Part shown: piece by piece, positions 27,801 to 40,100 of the stretch | Layout: the number at the start of each line of letters is the position of its first letter | Numbering within the stretch: the stretch's first letter is position 1 | NCBI GenBank assembly: GCA_030490835.1 | Contig: CM059971.1 | Coordinates: forward strand, 123,536,564-123,600,563 | Direction: 5' to 3' | DNA: 64,000 bases | From: Annona cherimola | Lineage: Eukaryota > Streptophyta > Magnoliopsida > Magnoliales > Annonaceae | Notes under the pieces: model-generated | The model's database searches: none | Told to the model about the DNA's origin: nothing | The model's input: only the letters and a program-made list of their open reading frames with translations | Program-made: the position numbers and the translations under genes

Positions 27801-30468
27801 AATGAATAAACAATGTATTTATTTAATTTTTCGTGATGCTTAGTTACCATACACACAAAAAGAATAGGTCCGACTAAAACAAATAAGAAGCATTGGGCAA
27901 TAGAATACAAAAATGTACTTCTTTCCTTGTCAGAAATGGTTATAAACAAACAAAAACCAAACAATAATCACAGCGTAGAATCTGAGAAAATTAAAAGATC
28001 ACGGAGGAGAGATCTTATGCATAGAGTTATGAGGATATTGGGACCCAGACTTCCCAGCTAGGCCATAGTTGACCAAGCTCAGGTCTAGCCAGGCGAAGGC
28101 TTCTCAAGGTTTTCTCCCTCATTCTATAAAATAGTACATCATCTATGACTCAGTAAACCTCATCACATCGCCTATACTAATACATATTTAATGGATAAAA
28201 TATTGCCATCAATTAATTAGCAGGACACTGCCCATGCCCATCCAACCAAATAAATTGTCATAAGATGGTGGACCCCACTGCACCAAGCCAGATTCCACAG
28301 CGAGGGGGGGGACCCATATTTGCGCACTGGAGACTGAGAGAACACAGCCTGCATTTCTAGCGGTCTCATTCCATGCTTGCGCACCTAGTTTTATAAACCG
28401 AAATGCGGCTTGAAAGCAAAAATCTTTCGGTAACTTTACGCCGGAAAGATAGGATAAAGCTAGATCCTAATAAAAGATTCACTAAGAAGCGCAAAATTAC
28501 TAAATTACGACAGCCTCGCATTGGGGTAGGTATTGGGAAGTTCATATCTTTGAATACCAAACTAAACTATGACTAAGAGGATAGAAAAAGGAACCTACTC
28601 CTCCACTCGCACCCAAATGCCAAATACTATTCATGAGCATTTTTCTAATCTATATCTCATGTGTTCTTCAGGCGGCAAAAGAGACTTGGAAACAAACCAG
28701 TTCACCTTCTAATCATATCTACCACTTACATTATTCATGTAACTAGAACTCAACAAATCTCTCACTCATACGATATCATTCCCTTTATATATAACCATGA
28801 GAAAAAAGCGGCTGCGGCTGCGGCAGCCAGCTATTGGTGGTGAGGAATGCATCAGATAAATATCAGATCAGATAATACACTCTAATCGCTCTGCATCACG
28901 TAATATCAGACCTAATAATACACTCCCATCGCTAGCAACAGGAACATAAATAGCTACCTTGAAAGCTCTTTCTCACCACCTTCACTCAAACAAAAGTCAG
29001 ATAATAATGCACCTAAAGTATCTCCGCCCACTTCACCATACCACACTAATCATTTCCGAATCAAGAAGAAAAGATTTGGAAACTCCAAGCCCATTGGAGT
29101 ACGATATAAGAGACCAGACCCCACATTCCCACAATCATCGTCTCAACCAACCAATGGATAAAAATAACCAGCTTCCCTCCATCCCATTAAAACGGAGTTC
29201 TACTCATACAAATCGACAGCGTTGCCAGCCTAAACTCGCTAGCGAAGAAAAGGGACACGTCTTTTTCCATAGACACGGCAAACCAAAAGGACCCAAAAGA
29301 CATTGCCCGTCAAGTCCCACCCATCCATCTGCAGTAAAAATCCCACCGCCCCCCCGCCTTCGCCCTATACCATTCTGCCACCCTTTTTTCTTTCTATTTC
29401 GGTGCACCGCAATCATAAAATCAACATACACAAACAGTCCCAACAGTATTTTCAACGACTGTAATTTTGGTTTCCCCGCGGAAGAGCAGTCGCAGTAAAA
29501 ATAAATAAATAAATTCCAAGAAAAAACAGGCGGAGTAAAAACGCCAAACATCAGATGGGCAAAAATCCATACCTTTTCCGTGGATAATCGATTCGAAAAT
29601 GTAACGATTCCACTCGAATGCTGCTTTCTTTTCTTTTTCTTGAGTATGTTGTTCTTGTTTTTCTTCAGCAAATTCTTCTTTATCTTCAGCTTATTCTTCA
29701 TTCTCTTCTTCTTCTTCTTTTTCTGCATTGTCTGTGTCGTCGCCTTGGTATCGGCCAAATCCTTTCGGATCTTCTTCACCTTTCTTTTCCTTTTATTCAC
29801 GTTCAAATCCGCAGCCTCGGAAGAAGAAGAAATATTCAAGCGAGCCGCATCTTCCTCTTCCCCATCTAACCTTCCTCCCTCTTCTTCATGGCCTTCGCCT
29901 TCTTCGTCTTCGTCGTCATCAGCATGCCGTTCGATCTGCGGCGCCACCGCGAAAATCTCCACAATCGATCGCTTCTTGGGCGCCCGCGACTTAGCCTTGC
30001 GTCTGTCTTCCTTGGAAGCCTGCGAGAGGCAGCTGTCTATGTGCGCGTTCACCGCGTTCATCGTCGACGCTGTGAACGTCTCGCACACCGGGCAGATCTT
30101 CACCGTCGGATCCTCCTCCGTGGTAACTTTGCCGGCACGCTCCGTTTCGGGCTTCTCCAACCTTGCCGCCTGGAGCTCGTCGCCCCACCAACGATACTTC
30201 TTGCAGACGATGGGCGGAAGCATACGCTCCTTCTCCTCTTTCGGCATCTCGTCTCCAGCTCGAACGAAGGGCCAAGATTTCTCCACGTCCACGCTCCTCA
30301 TCTTGGAAGCAAACTCCCTATCCCAAAACAAGCAAAAGCCGGAAGAAAAATCCAAGGAAATTGAGCTTCCCAAACACACGCTAGCGAAGAGAAAAGAAAG
30401 AGGAGAGAAAGACAAGAAATCTCGGCGGAATACCTGATGGTGAAGCTTCTTTCGAAGTCGACAGACAT
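18823..30468 (-). CDS. HAPLESS 8-like protein with UBZ4-like zinc finger (3 coding exons, 1286 aa)
   Basis: My exon model is 30468-30434 (35 nt), 30317-29573 (745 nt) and 21903-18823 (3081 nt). All junctions are GT-AG and the frame stays open to the TGA at 18825-18823. Exon 1 reads MSVDFERSFTIR and splices into EFASKMRSVDVEKSWPF. The 745 nt exon encodes a C2HC finger (C87-x2-C90, H104-x3-C108, followed by L) like the ubiquitin-binding UBZ4 finger of Rad18, then a basic stretch (119-128), an acidic run (145-168) and lysine-rich runs (187-197, 211-243), which suggest nuclear location. The last exon (residues 261-1286) is low-complexity, rich in Ser, Asn, Pro and Gln, and ends KIYRF. It carries SILK at 335-338 and RVRF at 372-375. 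From memory, the N-terminal finger and layout match the plant HAPLESS 8 (HAP8) family, whose molecular function is not established. The splice sites are inferred. The alternative is a start at the ATG at 30299-30301 or at 21885, but the open junctions favour the full model. No operon-like context applies. Confidence 0.8.
21904..29572 (-). other. Intron 2 of the HAP8-like gene (7.7 kb, repeat-filled)
   Basis: The intron is bounded by a GT donor at 29572-29571, after the codons STEK, and an AG acceptor at 21905-21904, before DTHKLK, in phase 0. The interior has no convincing exon. It holds AT-rich DNA, a fragment typical of plant repeats near 22460-22530, a foldback-type repeat at about 24556-24885, two Tourist-like remnants at about 26110-26620, and another repeat of the agcaac type at about 26930-27368 ending in cttgtagtg. 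Short open frames on both strands show no recognisable domain. An additional small alternative exon cannot be excluded. Confidence 0.7.
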
Positions 30469-30560
30469 GGAAAGAGATTTTCCAAAGATCGAGTGAAGGA
30501 GGAAGCGGGGGCAGAGGAGAGGAGAGGAGAGGAGAGGAGTAGAAGGGATAGAAATCAGAT
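30469..30560 (-). promoter_or_regulatory. Pyrimidine-rich 5' leader of the HAP8-like gene
   Basis: On the transcribed strand, 30539-30514 is a run of five TCTCC-like pentamers lying about 45 nt upstream of the ATG. It is preceded by a poly(T) run (poly(A) on the plus strand at about 30564-30583). CT-rich microsatellites are common in plant 5' leaders. The transcription start was not identified and no strong TATA box is visible. Confidence 0.35.
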
Positions 30561-30600
30561 AAGAAAAAAAAAAAAAAAAAAATCAAATTAAAAAGGACGA

Positions 30601-31450
30601 AAACGGGAGGCTTGCTTTTTTTTCTCTTTTTCTTTTCATCCCCTTGCATTTTCCCGCCCGCATTTCATCCCCACTTCCATTTCTAAAGAGAGAAAGCGAC
30701 GTATGAGAAGCGAGAGTAAAGAGAAAAATAATGCCGTATAATAATGACACCGCCCTGTACTCGTCACTCATCTTCCATTCACGCATGCACATGCATGCAT
30801 GTATAATGCCCATGCATGGTGATGGCATGGCATGAATGTTGAGATGGAGAAAGGAAAGGATGTGCGTTTCTGTTGCCTTTTTTGGTTTTCGTAGGAGCGA
30901 GCGACTGGCGCTCCGGGACGCGTCGACATTGGGCCCATTTTCCAGCGCATCTGTCGCATCCCCAACGAACAACACCAGTTCATTCTCATTAGCCGCGATA
31001 ATCCGCTTTTCTGCGACAATCCCCTTCTTCTCGCTCTGCTCCGGTCCTCGCTCGCGTCCTTCATACGCACCCACTCCGGAATCCCCACCCGGAAATTCTC
31101 TTCAGTTTTGGTAGCCCGACTGCGCTCGAAATAGCAAGTAGCTAGTTAGCAATACCCACCAATTTATTCCATTTAATTCACTTCAATAATTCAAGTCTAG
31201 GTCCACTAGAGAGCAGCCAGCGTCTGTAGCGGATAAGACCACCCGAGTATCGTCCGTTAGTCCATTTTCGGTGGGTTTCGCGTTTCGAGACGGATTACGG
31301 GAATTTAAGATCACCAGGCAGGAGAGTTCTTCTTGGGTGGATGTGTGGTTTCCCGCCAGAACCCTTTCGTTACTGTACCCTCACTACCATGCTTTGTCTG
31401 TCCCTCGCACGTGGTCGACCAGGGCTAATTTATATAGGGGCGGGCTTTGA
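30601..31450 (-). promoter_or_regulatory. Upstream region of the HAP8-like gene, GC-richer than its surroundings
   Basis: This region is less AT-rich than the flanking intergenic DNA and contains four CATGCA (RY) cores at 30784-30816 and many CpG-containing stretches (about 30895-31110). Open frames on both strands have no recognisable domains. It probably holds the promoter and distal elements. A short non-coding or divergent transcript on the plus strand cannot be ruled out. Confidence 0.3.
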
Positions 31451-34400
31451 GGTGTGATATTTTATGGGGGATATGGGCAAAATTGTGGGAGAATGAAAAA
31501 GAAAATTAGTAGAGGTGGGCAATTGACAGGTGGGAGAAAAGGATTAAGGAAGTAGTCTTCCTTTTATTTAGTGCCTCAAGTTTGGATTTTGTAAAGTCGG
31601 TATATATTTAAAATCTCATGTCTGGTGGAACAAGTACAAAAGTCAAAAGTGTCATTTGGTCTTCCAACGCATTCGGTTTTTTTTTTTTTTTTTTTTTGTA
31701 TTTTTTACCAATGGGGATCATATATGGGATAGATGGTTATCATCTGCTAAGGTACGTGCTTGTAGTCGGTCCTATGTCAAATTAAGAAATTAACATGAAA
31801 TTTAGAAAAGAAGTCCTAAGATTTGTCACTGTGATGAAGCTGTGTCCGGATTAAGGCTGATTAACTTTTTCCACACAAAACCTTGATATATGATCCAAAG
31901 TATGATGCTCAATGCAAAGTTGCTTCTTTTGATAGTAAAACAGGGGCACATAAGCAGCATGCAGGTAGCAACTTTTGCAACTTTCCTTCCTTTTTAAAGT
32001 TCCAACACTGGAGAGCAAGCAAGGAAGTGGGCATTAGAAAAATGAACTTCATCTTTGCCAAGAAAGGGATATCTTCTAACAGTACTAGTTATCGTGATAT
32101 AAGGAACATTACTCTTTATTCCGGGAGATTATATTCAAAGTATGACGTGATGGTGGAAGGTATATATTTCCCTACCTGCCAAGAAAGAGAACTCCAAGTG
32201 CAGGCGAGTAAGATATGATATTAATATCCATACGTACGACATGATACCTTGCACTTCGAGATATTTCAGTATTAGCAAACAAATTTCGCAACATTCTGTG
32301 CTTTTAGTATATTGTTGCTGAAAGCTTAAATTTTTATTGCTAAAATTTTCAAATTAATAATGAATCATGTTTTTGTTGCTGAAGCTAGACTCTTTTGCAA
32401 CGAACTTTTAGCTAAAACGAAATTAAATTATTGTTAAAACTATTTAGTAATAAAATTCTCACTTTTAGCAATGATCATGGCTAAATCTCAATATGCCTGT
32501 AGTGGCAGTCGACCTCGTCATGTTGAATTAAATAGACTAATTAACCATGTTGCCATCGGGTCGTATAACATACTCAGAGGTGCATTTGCAGTCACTAGCT
32601 AGTGTCACACATCAACTATCCCAACTGTCCATTATTTCCGGTCCACTTAATTATGGATGCGCACTTGCCTCAAAATTCAAACACGACATTCATATACGAA
32701 AACAAAATTCCCTAATTTAGATTAATGATAAAAAATTACAATAAAAATGTTCGATATTGGCAACGAAATTTAGCAACAAAATAATAACTTATATTTCAGT
32801 GACAATTTTCATATCATTGCTATAAGTTTAAATTTTTATTACTAAAAGATCATAACTAGCATGAATTATGTTGCATTGCTAAATTTCTTTTGCAATGGAC
32901 TTTAGCAATGAAATGGCAACCAAATAAAATTGTCGCTAAAACTATTTAAGAATGAAATTCTAACTTAGTATTAAGTTTTTTTTTTTTTGCTTCATTTCTA
33001 AAGCTTGATCTTATCGTTAAGGACATGTATTAATCTGATCATTTAGTAATTAACCTTTCCATCGTTAACAAAAGTGTTCGTTTCAGATTTCATGATTAAT
33101 TTTCCATGCTAACGTGTTAATTTTGAAGCATTACTTTCTCAATAGCCCCATCACCGAATTATTGTTTTTACAAATGCGATTGGAAGCTTTTAGTTCACTT
33201 AATTATATAGTCTTAAAAGGGATAGATGGTGTGCGCGTTTTTATGACTTTACTAGGATATCGCTTCTCACAAAGAACAGAAAAATAAGACGGGATTAGTT
33301 GGAAATAGCATGAGATGATTGGAGTTAAAGGTGTTTGTTGAGTCCTTATCTACTTGTCTTTTGCTGGTTGGAAGTTATCAGTTTTCTTAATTAATGAGTC
33401 CAGCAACAATAAACTTTTCATTTCTGCACCATCTAGCAATAAGTACATGCCAGCTGAACCGAGGTCTTAAATTTTCTTCCTTGGCATGGACTAGACTAAG
33501 ATACAAATTTTCTCCCTCGTCTTAAAAACTCGAAGGGGATCTTTCTAGTAAAGTTCTCATGCTGACGCAATTGGCTGGAGGAGATTATCGCCACAAGTAT
33601 TGGACCAGAAATTAATAATTTTGTTTCGATATATGTTTACTTCTGCATGTGTTGAAATAATAGAAATTAGCAATTAATGCCTGTGGTGATTCAGCCAATG
33701 TCAGATGAAGCTCTAGTCCTGATAAGCTAGCAGCTAGCTGCATGATTCAATCACCCGAACATAGAAGAAATAACCGTCACAGCCTTTAAGTTCTTGGCTA
33801 CTGAGTATTTTGTTTTTTATTCATGAATTTTTAGCATGATATCCAACTCTTATATTTCTGGAGATGTATTTTTATCGCAAGCCCTCGTAAGGAACATAAA
33901 CATGTCAATGTAAACCCTAATCGCCAAACACAAAAGGGAACAAAATCTTCAGATACAGCCCCTTTTAAAACTTTTTCATGCATGGAACGTGAGAGTTCTC
34001 TCTTCTGGACTTGATCGGCCGTGAATGAGAGAGATAAGGAGAGGCTATACAATGTAGTGAAAAGGATTGAGTTCGATCTGCCATTCAGGAGACACTAGAG
34101 AGAGAAATTCAAGCAAATCAAGAAAGAATATCTGCAGTACCCGTACCAACCTAAAGCCAGATCATGTTATTCTTCAATTCCCTCTTTTACTGGCCCAGAA
34201 ATCTCAGCACAAAATGTGAGCTGTAAACCGTACTGGGTGCGTGGGAAGCAAGCTAGACAGGACGGTTTCAGTTCACTCCAGCTGAGGTTAATTACATACC
34301 GATCCATCATCACCAGTCCCCCTTTGGGGTTGTAGAGTAGTTATTTGTCTGGGTAAAAGGCTTCCCAATCTGCTAGCTGTACCAATTTTGCTAGGACAAA

Positions 34401-35163
34401 GTTGCATGAATTTCTGCACAGATTGAGCGATTAAATTGTAATAGGCTCCGCTTCCTTCCCTTCTAGCTGTGCCAATGGGATTGCATGCACGTAGGTACCA
34501 AGAGTGAGTTAAACCCCATTATTACGAGAGTAAATTACAGTGGTGATGATGATGATGAAGGAGATCTTCTGCAACGTGTCGAAGTCGTGGGTTACGATGA
34601 ATATATGGATGATGGCCTGCATCATTCCTTTTTGCCTGGTGGATTCGTCGCATGCTACGTGAATGAATGCATGAATCCTTAGGAGTTCGAGTTGCGGGAT
34701 TTGTACACGTGTGTCGGGAATGATTGGACCCACTTGGCTATGGTATAAAGCCCGCATTGATATTCACAGCTAATGAGCACACGTCTCACCCGCTTCGGTA
34801 TGCATTAAACGTTGTTGTTACAGTACTGAGTTACATGACTGAGCTATCCAGGTTTATGGAATTACAGTAGTGGCTAAAATGTTATAATATACGTTTGAGT
34901 TTATCATTAAATTAAATTTTAATTATAAATATTGGATGCTTGCATGTGCATACATGGGCAGTTAAACTACACTAGAAAAAGTCTTGAGTATTTGGAAATG
35001 AAATTGGAAGTGTTGGTCAGAGAGGTGGAAAAATGGGCTTTAGTTGACCTTTTATTGCAAAATCTTCACTTTGATAATCGGGTACATACAATTCGTTACC
35101 CACATTTTTCTGCCGACCACATCTTTCGAAATAAAATTCTTTTTTTTTTAGAACTTTTCACAA
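31451..35163. other. Intergenic; 'agcaac' repeats and unassigned sequence
   Basis: A T-run lies at 31679-31698. Repeats of the agcaac type occur at about 32270-32510 (ending cctgtagtgg) and 32690-32990. 33460-34780 is less AT-rich and includes a gatgatgatgatgaa microsatellite at about 34543, with short open frames of no recognised family. 31883-32218 is an open frame of 111 codons without a recognisable domain; I do not call it. Confidence 0.35.
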
Positions 35164-35166
35164 TAA

Positions 35167-35431
35167 GGGTGTGTTTGAGAATGAATAAAATTTTTGATGA
35201 AAAGTTTTAGAGAGTAAAAGTTATCAAATGATGTGATATGATAGGGGTAATAATGAGGAGTAAAGATAATAAAGTTAAAATAGGTAAGTTAATTGTATGG
35301 GTAGTTGTGTAGAAATGATTGAAAAGTAGGGTAGTTGTATGGGAAAATGTGAAAAAATGATTAAAAATATGATAATTATAGAAAGTGAAAAGTTTTAAGT
35401 TAACATTTTTTCCTCATTGCCAAACAGACCC
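35167..35431. mobile_element. Tourist-like MITE with TAA target-site duplication
   Basis: The element is 265 bp. The ends gggtgtgtttg and caaacagaccc are inverted repeats with one mismatch. It is flanked on both sides by taa (35164-35166 and 35432-35434), the 3 bp target typical of PIF/Harbinger elements. The body is close to that at 1-271. Confidence 0.7.
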
Positions 35432-36534
35432 TAAAATTCTAAAAAAATATTTTAAAATTTGAAAAACCGACCTTTAAATAAAATGTTATAATAGGATATC
35501 CATTTAATCACGAAATCTATTTATAGCTTTATGTGCTTAACACATGTATGAGGGTTGAATTTTTTTTTCCACAAATGATAAGTTGTTTTCACTGAGTGAA
35601 TTTTGAATAAAAGGATATTAACCTTTACGGTTTTTTTTTGGATTCCCTAAGCCCTAAAAAGACATCAAAAGATAAGTTAGTTATCTTAGATGAAATTTCA
35701 AAGGAATCATAAGACAGGATTTTAACTACTATTGCACATCTGCTCAAAATAAAATTTGGGATTTTCTTAAAATCATTATAAGAAAATAAACTTTTAGTAA
35801 CAAAAAATTTTATATTAATTTACACTATAACATCACTGTAATAAAAAAAGTTTATTATAAAAAGGTTTTGACATTTTTTGAATTTATCATTAACAATATG
35901 ACTTTATTGATTTTATTATTATTAAAAGGTTATTTTTTTGCAACATCTATTATGGTAGTGTTGCTAAAAACTAGTTTTTGGCGACAACAATTATTGATGT
36001 TGCTAAATAAATTTTTTGTGGCAAAAAATATTAAGCCTAGTCAAAAGTGCGTTACAAATGTCAGTTGTCATGTAATGAATAGAAATAAAAGTTTGAATTT
36101 TATTGGTACAAATAGCGGTTACCGTGATAAATGGATTATTGAGCCTGCATGATCCATATTTACATGTAAATGACATTATTTGGCCGCAAATAGGCTACAA
36201 GTAAAATAGATATTAGTTGCAGCCAAATTTAATTTTGTCTAAAAAGTGACTACAAATAAGAAATTTTGTTGTAATGAAATTAGAATCACAAAATTAAAAT
36301 GTAATAAAATATAAGAAATACAAGAATTTTGATTAGAAATTTGTTTCGCAACATTACCACATGCATTCATATTCTTTCCGCTGGAGTAACGTTATCTCAA
36401 TATATATTCCGCACGATAAATTTTAACAACTAGTTTTCAGCCCATAACTTAAATAGACCGCCTTAATATAAGGTTTATTAAACAAAACAAAGTGCTACTT
36501 AATTAAAGTTAATACAGTATAATTCACTAACTAT
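35432..36534. other. Intergenic; AT-rich with an 'agcaac' type repeat
   Basis: Words such as ttgctaaaaactag, ggcgacaac and ttgctaaataaattttttgtgg at 35770-36260 match the dispersed repeat set. The open frame at 35868-36152 is made of this repeat and is not a gene. Confidence 0.4.
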
Positions 36535-37132
36535 CACTACAACAAATTCAGTTTTATATAACTGATTTTTTTGTACATATGATATATATTTGGCTACTTT
36601 AAATATATTCTGGCTACAATTAATTATTTAAATATAAATATTGGGCCAAGATAATATTTAAAATATTTTCAATGATAATATTTAATATGATTATTAAACT
36701 TTAGCTGTGAATAGTAATAAATTAATATACGACTTAGTTGCATTTTCACTAAAAAAAATATTTTTTGACAACCAGTTTCTAGCAACCAAAATTTTTTTTA
36801 TAAAAGAATAATATTTAATTGGACGAAAAATTTTAGTTCGAACTAATTTTTAACATGTGTGATATAGGAACCACTAAAAAGAAATTTAATTGTAAATGGT
36901 TTATATTTGAATATTTTGTATTCAACTAAATTTTGATTTAATAGCTACAACATTATTATAAGCAAACAAACTTTTACTTGTCTATGTAAGTATCGTTATA
37001 AATAAGTAAATTTTTTCTTATTTATAAAGGCATCATGGTAAGTAAGAAAATTTTTGTTGCATATATATTTTTCTAGTAAATATTTTTTTTAGTTGTTGGT
37101 AAGAGTTTCTAAAAATGCATGTTCTTGTAGTG
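36535..37132. mobile_element. CACTA-like non-autonomous element (598 bp)
   Basis: The left end is cactacaacaaattc and the right end is gcatgttcttgtagtg, giving a terminal inverted repeat CACTACAA-N-AA. The interior is AT-rich and has no coding capacity. A 3 bp target duplication is not evident (left tat, right tcg), so boundaries or class are tentative. Confidence 0.45.
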
Positions 37133-40100
37133 TCGATAACATATACGCAGATAATAAATTTATTTGTGGTTTACAAGAGAATTTCCATCAGCATAGACGA
37201 AGAATATGCACGCATGCATTCATGCATGCTCATACCTAATAATTATCTGCATGAACTATATTAAAAAGACCCACGTAAAATTAAACTTTGTTTACAAATG
37301 AGATTAACAGGCGGGTGAAACATTAATCATAAATCAGGCAAACAAAGTAGACATAATAAATTAGATTGTTGGGAGTCAAAAGTAATGATTTGAATTTACA
37401 AGACAAAAACCCGGCGGCTCCAATCATATGCTTTGTGATTTGGGTGGACGATAATTAGGACATGGGTGGGAAGGGGACCACCGTTGAATCATGATTAGTA
37501 TTTAGTATGCCATCGGATGAGACACCACCATTTAAAATGGCGGTGTAACATCACGACAAAGAGCTAGCGCGAGAGAGATCAGTCTAGCCATTAATCATCA
37601 GGCCAGCTTTTCCTTTTCCTTTTTTCTTTTTTTATCTTTTCCATTTTGGCGCGATGCACGTGCATTTCACTTCACTTCACTTGCAGGTTTACTATTCTGG
37701 TACAACCTAGCTTCCCCCGATTTTTATTTTGTCAGCCATTAATCCATTGTGATCGGTTGAATCAGGTGATGGACGGCGTGGATCAAAGAATAGATAGGGT
37801 AGACAGAGAATCTTCTAAAAGCTGCATGTAGCAAGGGATCCGATTGACACGATCGATCTGCGGCACCCATGCATGTATAGCTAGAGCTAGCTGCTGTGAG
37901 CTGTGAAGAGAGCAGCAGATGTTGGGCATTTTACGCTGCCAGTACAATGCGCGGGTGGGTGAGTTCCCCCTCCCTTTTGAAAAAGCTCTGCATCTCCGTC
38001 TTAACGATTAATGTAAAAAATGTAACATTACAAGTAAAGTTTTAACAGTAACAATTTTAAAAAAAAGTACAGCAACGGGCAGTAAGAGGGTGGTGCATGC
38101 ATGCGCAGTGTTAATTTGAAGTAAGCTCTACCAAAAACAATGTTGTAAGGGCAGTGCTCATAAGCTAATGTTGTTATTAATAATTTCCTAAGGAAAATTT
38201 TCTTCTCAGCGAAATTAGCAAGATTTTATGACTAATTTCGTTAATTCGTTATGGTTGTTTCTTGATGTTATGGGTTAATTTGGGTGCCTACAGAAGGTAA
38301 TCAAGTAGTACACGGTCTAGCTTTTCATATGACTTCCATTGATTCATCATGTTTGATTTAGTGGGGAAATCCACCACCCCCAAATTGTGAATGCTCTGTA
38401 TGTATATGGACTATACAGTCTCTTTTGGTCTTGAATAGAATATAGATGTTTATTTCACACACAAAAAAAAAAAAAATTTGGTTGTTGTTGTTGGGTTGCG
38501 TTTAAGTTTTGGAAACAAAATTAGAAATTATTTCCGGTGTCATGCGATCATGCCTTTGTGTCATCTGCTCGGGCAATGAAGATTAATGATTCTAGTAGGT
38601 CTGCCTAAAAATATATTATTTTTATTTTTTAATTTTTCATGTAAAGTTATAAGTATTTAATTTATAAATCAAGTTTTATGATTTTCGAATTTTTAAATAT
38701 TTATTTATTTTTAAACATAGTAACACTGTCGTAATTTTTGGCCTCAGAAAATTATCATAATGTCCTTATATTTAAAAATAAAAAAATGAAAATATTTTTT
38801 ATGCTGGGTAAGTAAGGCCTAGGCCGGCCAAACAGAATCATCTTCCTGACAGTGAATTTGGCCGTGACTTTCATTTTCCAAAGCCATGTGTAATTAATTG
38901 CAAAATAGTAACGAATTTTATGGCAAATTTTGTTACTGAAAATAGAATCTCTTGTAATGTTTTATGATACTCTTAAAATCATTTCAATCAGAATCTATAT
39001 AGGTCATACACAAGACAATGATTTTAATAAGTTTATATTTATTCTAAAACTGCACTTATTTTATGCCCCACACATATAATTTAGATCGAATAATTAATAT
39101 ATTCTTAATTAAATAAAATGGATAAAATTGATCCTCTAAAATGAAGCGAATGAGGTCCTTTTTACAGGTTCAACACTTGCTTAATGTTCAACCGACAACA
39201 TCTGCATAATGTTGAACCTGCTTTGAGTGGATGTTGCCAATGTTGTGATATGAATACAGAAAAAAATAAAGACACGTTGGGCTAATGATGAATTGGATTC
39301 CAAATCTTGGAAATTTTGGTTTTTGCTTTGTTCCCCATCTAAGATTTAATTTTCTTTTATTTGTTCTCATCATTATTTATATTTCTCATCTTATGATATG
39401 TAACTATCATAACCTTCTGCTTTTCCAACCGAGAAGTCCCAAAGTTGCCGCAATAATTCCGTCACATTTAAGCATGGAAAACGAAATATAGTCCTCGTAC
39501 TCCCATACTTATCAAAAAGATGTACAATGGAGCAACGGTAACGCTATTTGCAGCTAATTTTGTTGCTGAAAATAAGATTTCCACTAGTGAAAATATAAGC
39601 AACGATTAAAAATAAGATTGTTAAACTAGTTAGAAACCACAACAATATAGGTGGTATCAAAAACGTATAAACCAAAGATTTTTTTATTTCAGAAACAAGC
39701 CGGTTGTTTGGGCTGTTTTTAATCATAACCCAACAACTTTCTTTCTTTTTTTTATATCAACAACCTTCTTATTTTATAATAAAAAAAATATTTTCATTTG
39801 ATCTAAACTACTTATTATCTTAACTTGAGATATGGCTTTCCAACATGAGAAATGAAATGGGGCATGAAATGAAGTTGAGATGTCTGGAATTGGAGGGGGG
39901 AGGGTGACTCTCTTATTTTAGTCAGTTTCCTTAATAATAAATGCCCTGTTCTTTCATCAGTGGAGGTTCTCAGTCATGACATCAAATACTAAGTCTCACT
40001 GTTTCAATCAGTTGCTTATATGCATGTAATGCAGTCAAGTAACCAGTCTACCAAAATTTTCGCAACCTTTGCTTCATCGATGTCAGGTAGTGCTAGATCC

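Noticed and set aside
28959..29498. Plus-strand open frame of 179 codons
   Set aside because: It lies in the large intron of the HAP8-like gene on the other strand; no domain recognised.
29204..29572. Minus-strand frame continuing past the exon end
   Set aside because: Read-through of the donor site into the intron gives a low-quality tail (many aromatic residues), whereas splicing keeps a coherent protein.
29580..30437. Plus-strand open frame of 285 codons
   Set aside because: It is antisense to the lysine- and glutamate-rich exon of the HAP8-like gene; long TTC/TCT codon runs are the mirror of AAG/GAA-rich coding.
31883..32218. 111-codon plus-strand open frame
   Set aside because: No recognisable family, no splice context, no coding signature strong enough to call.
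33700..34100. MicroRNA precursor of a conserved family
   Set aside because: I searched by eye for conserved plant miRNA sequences (such as miR156, 160, 166, 167, 169, 171, 396) and found no match.
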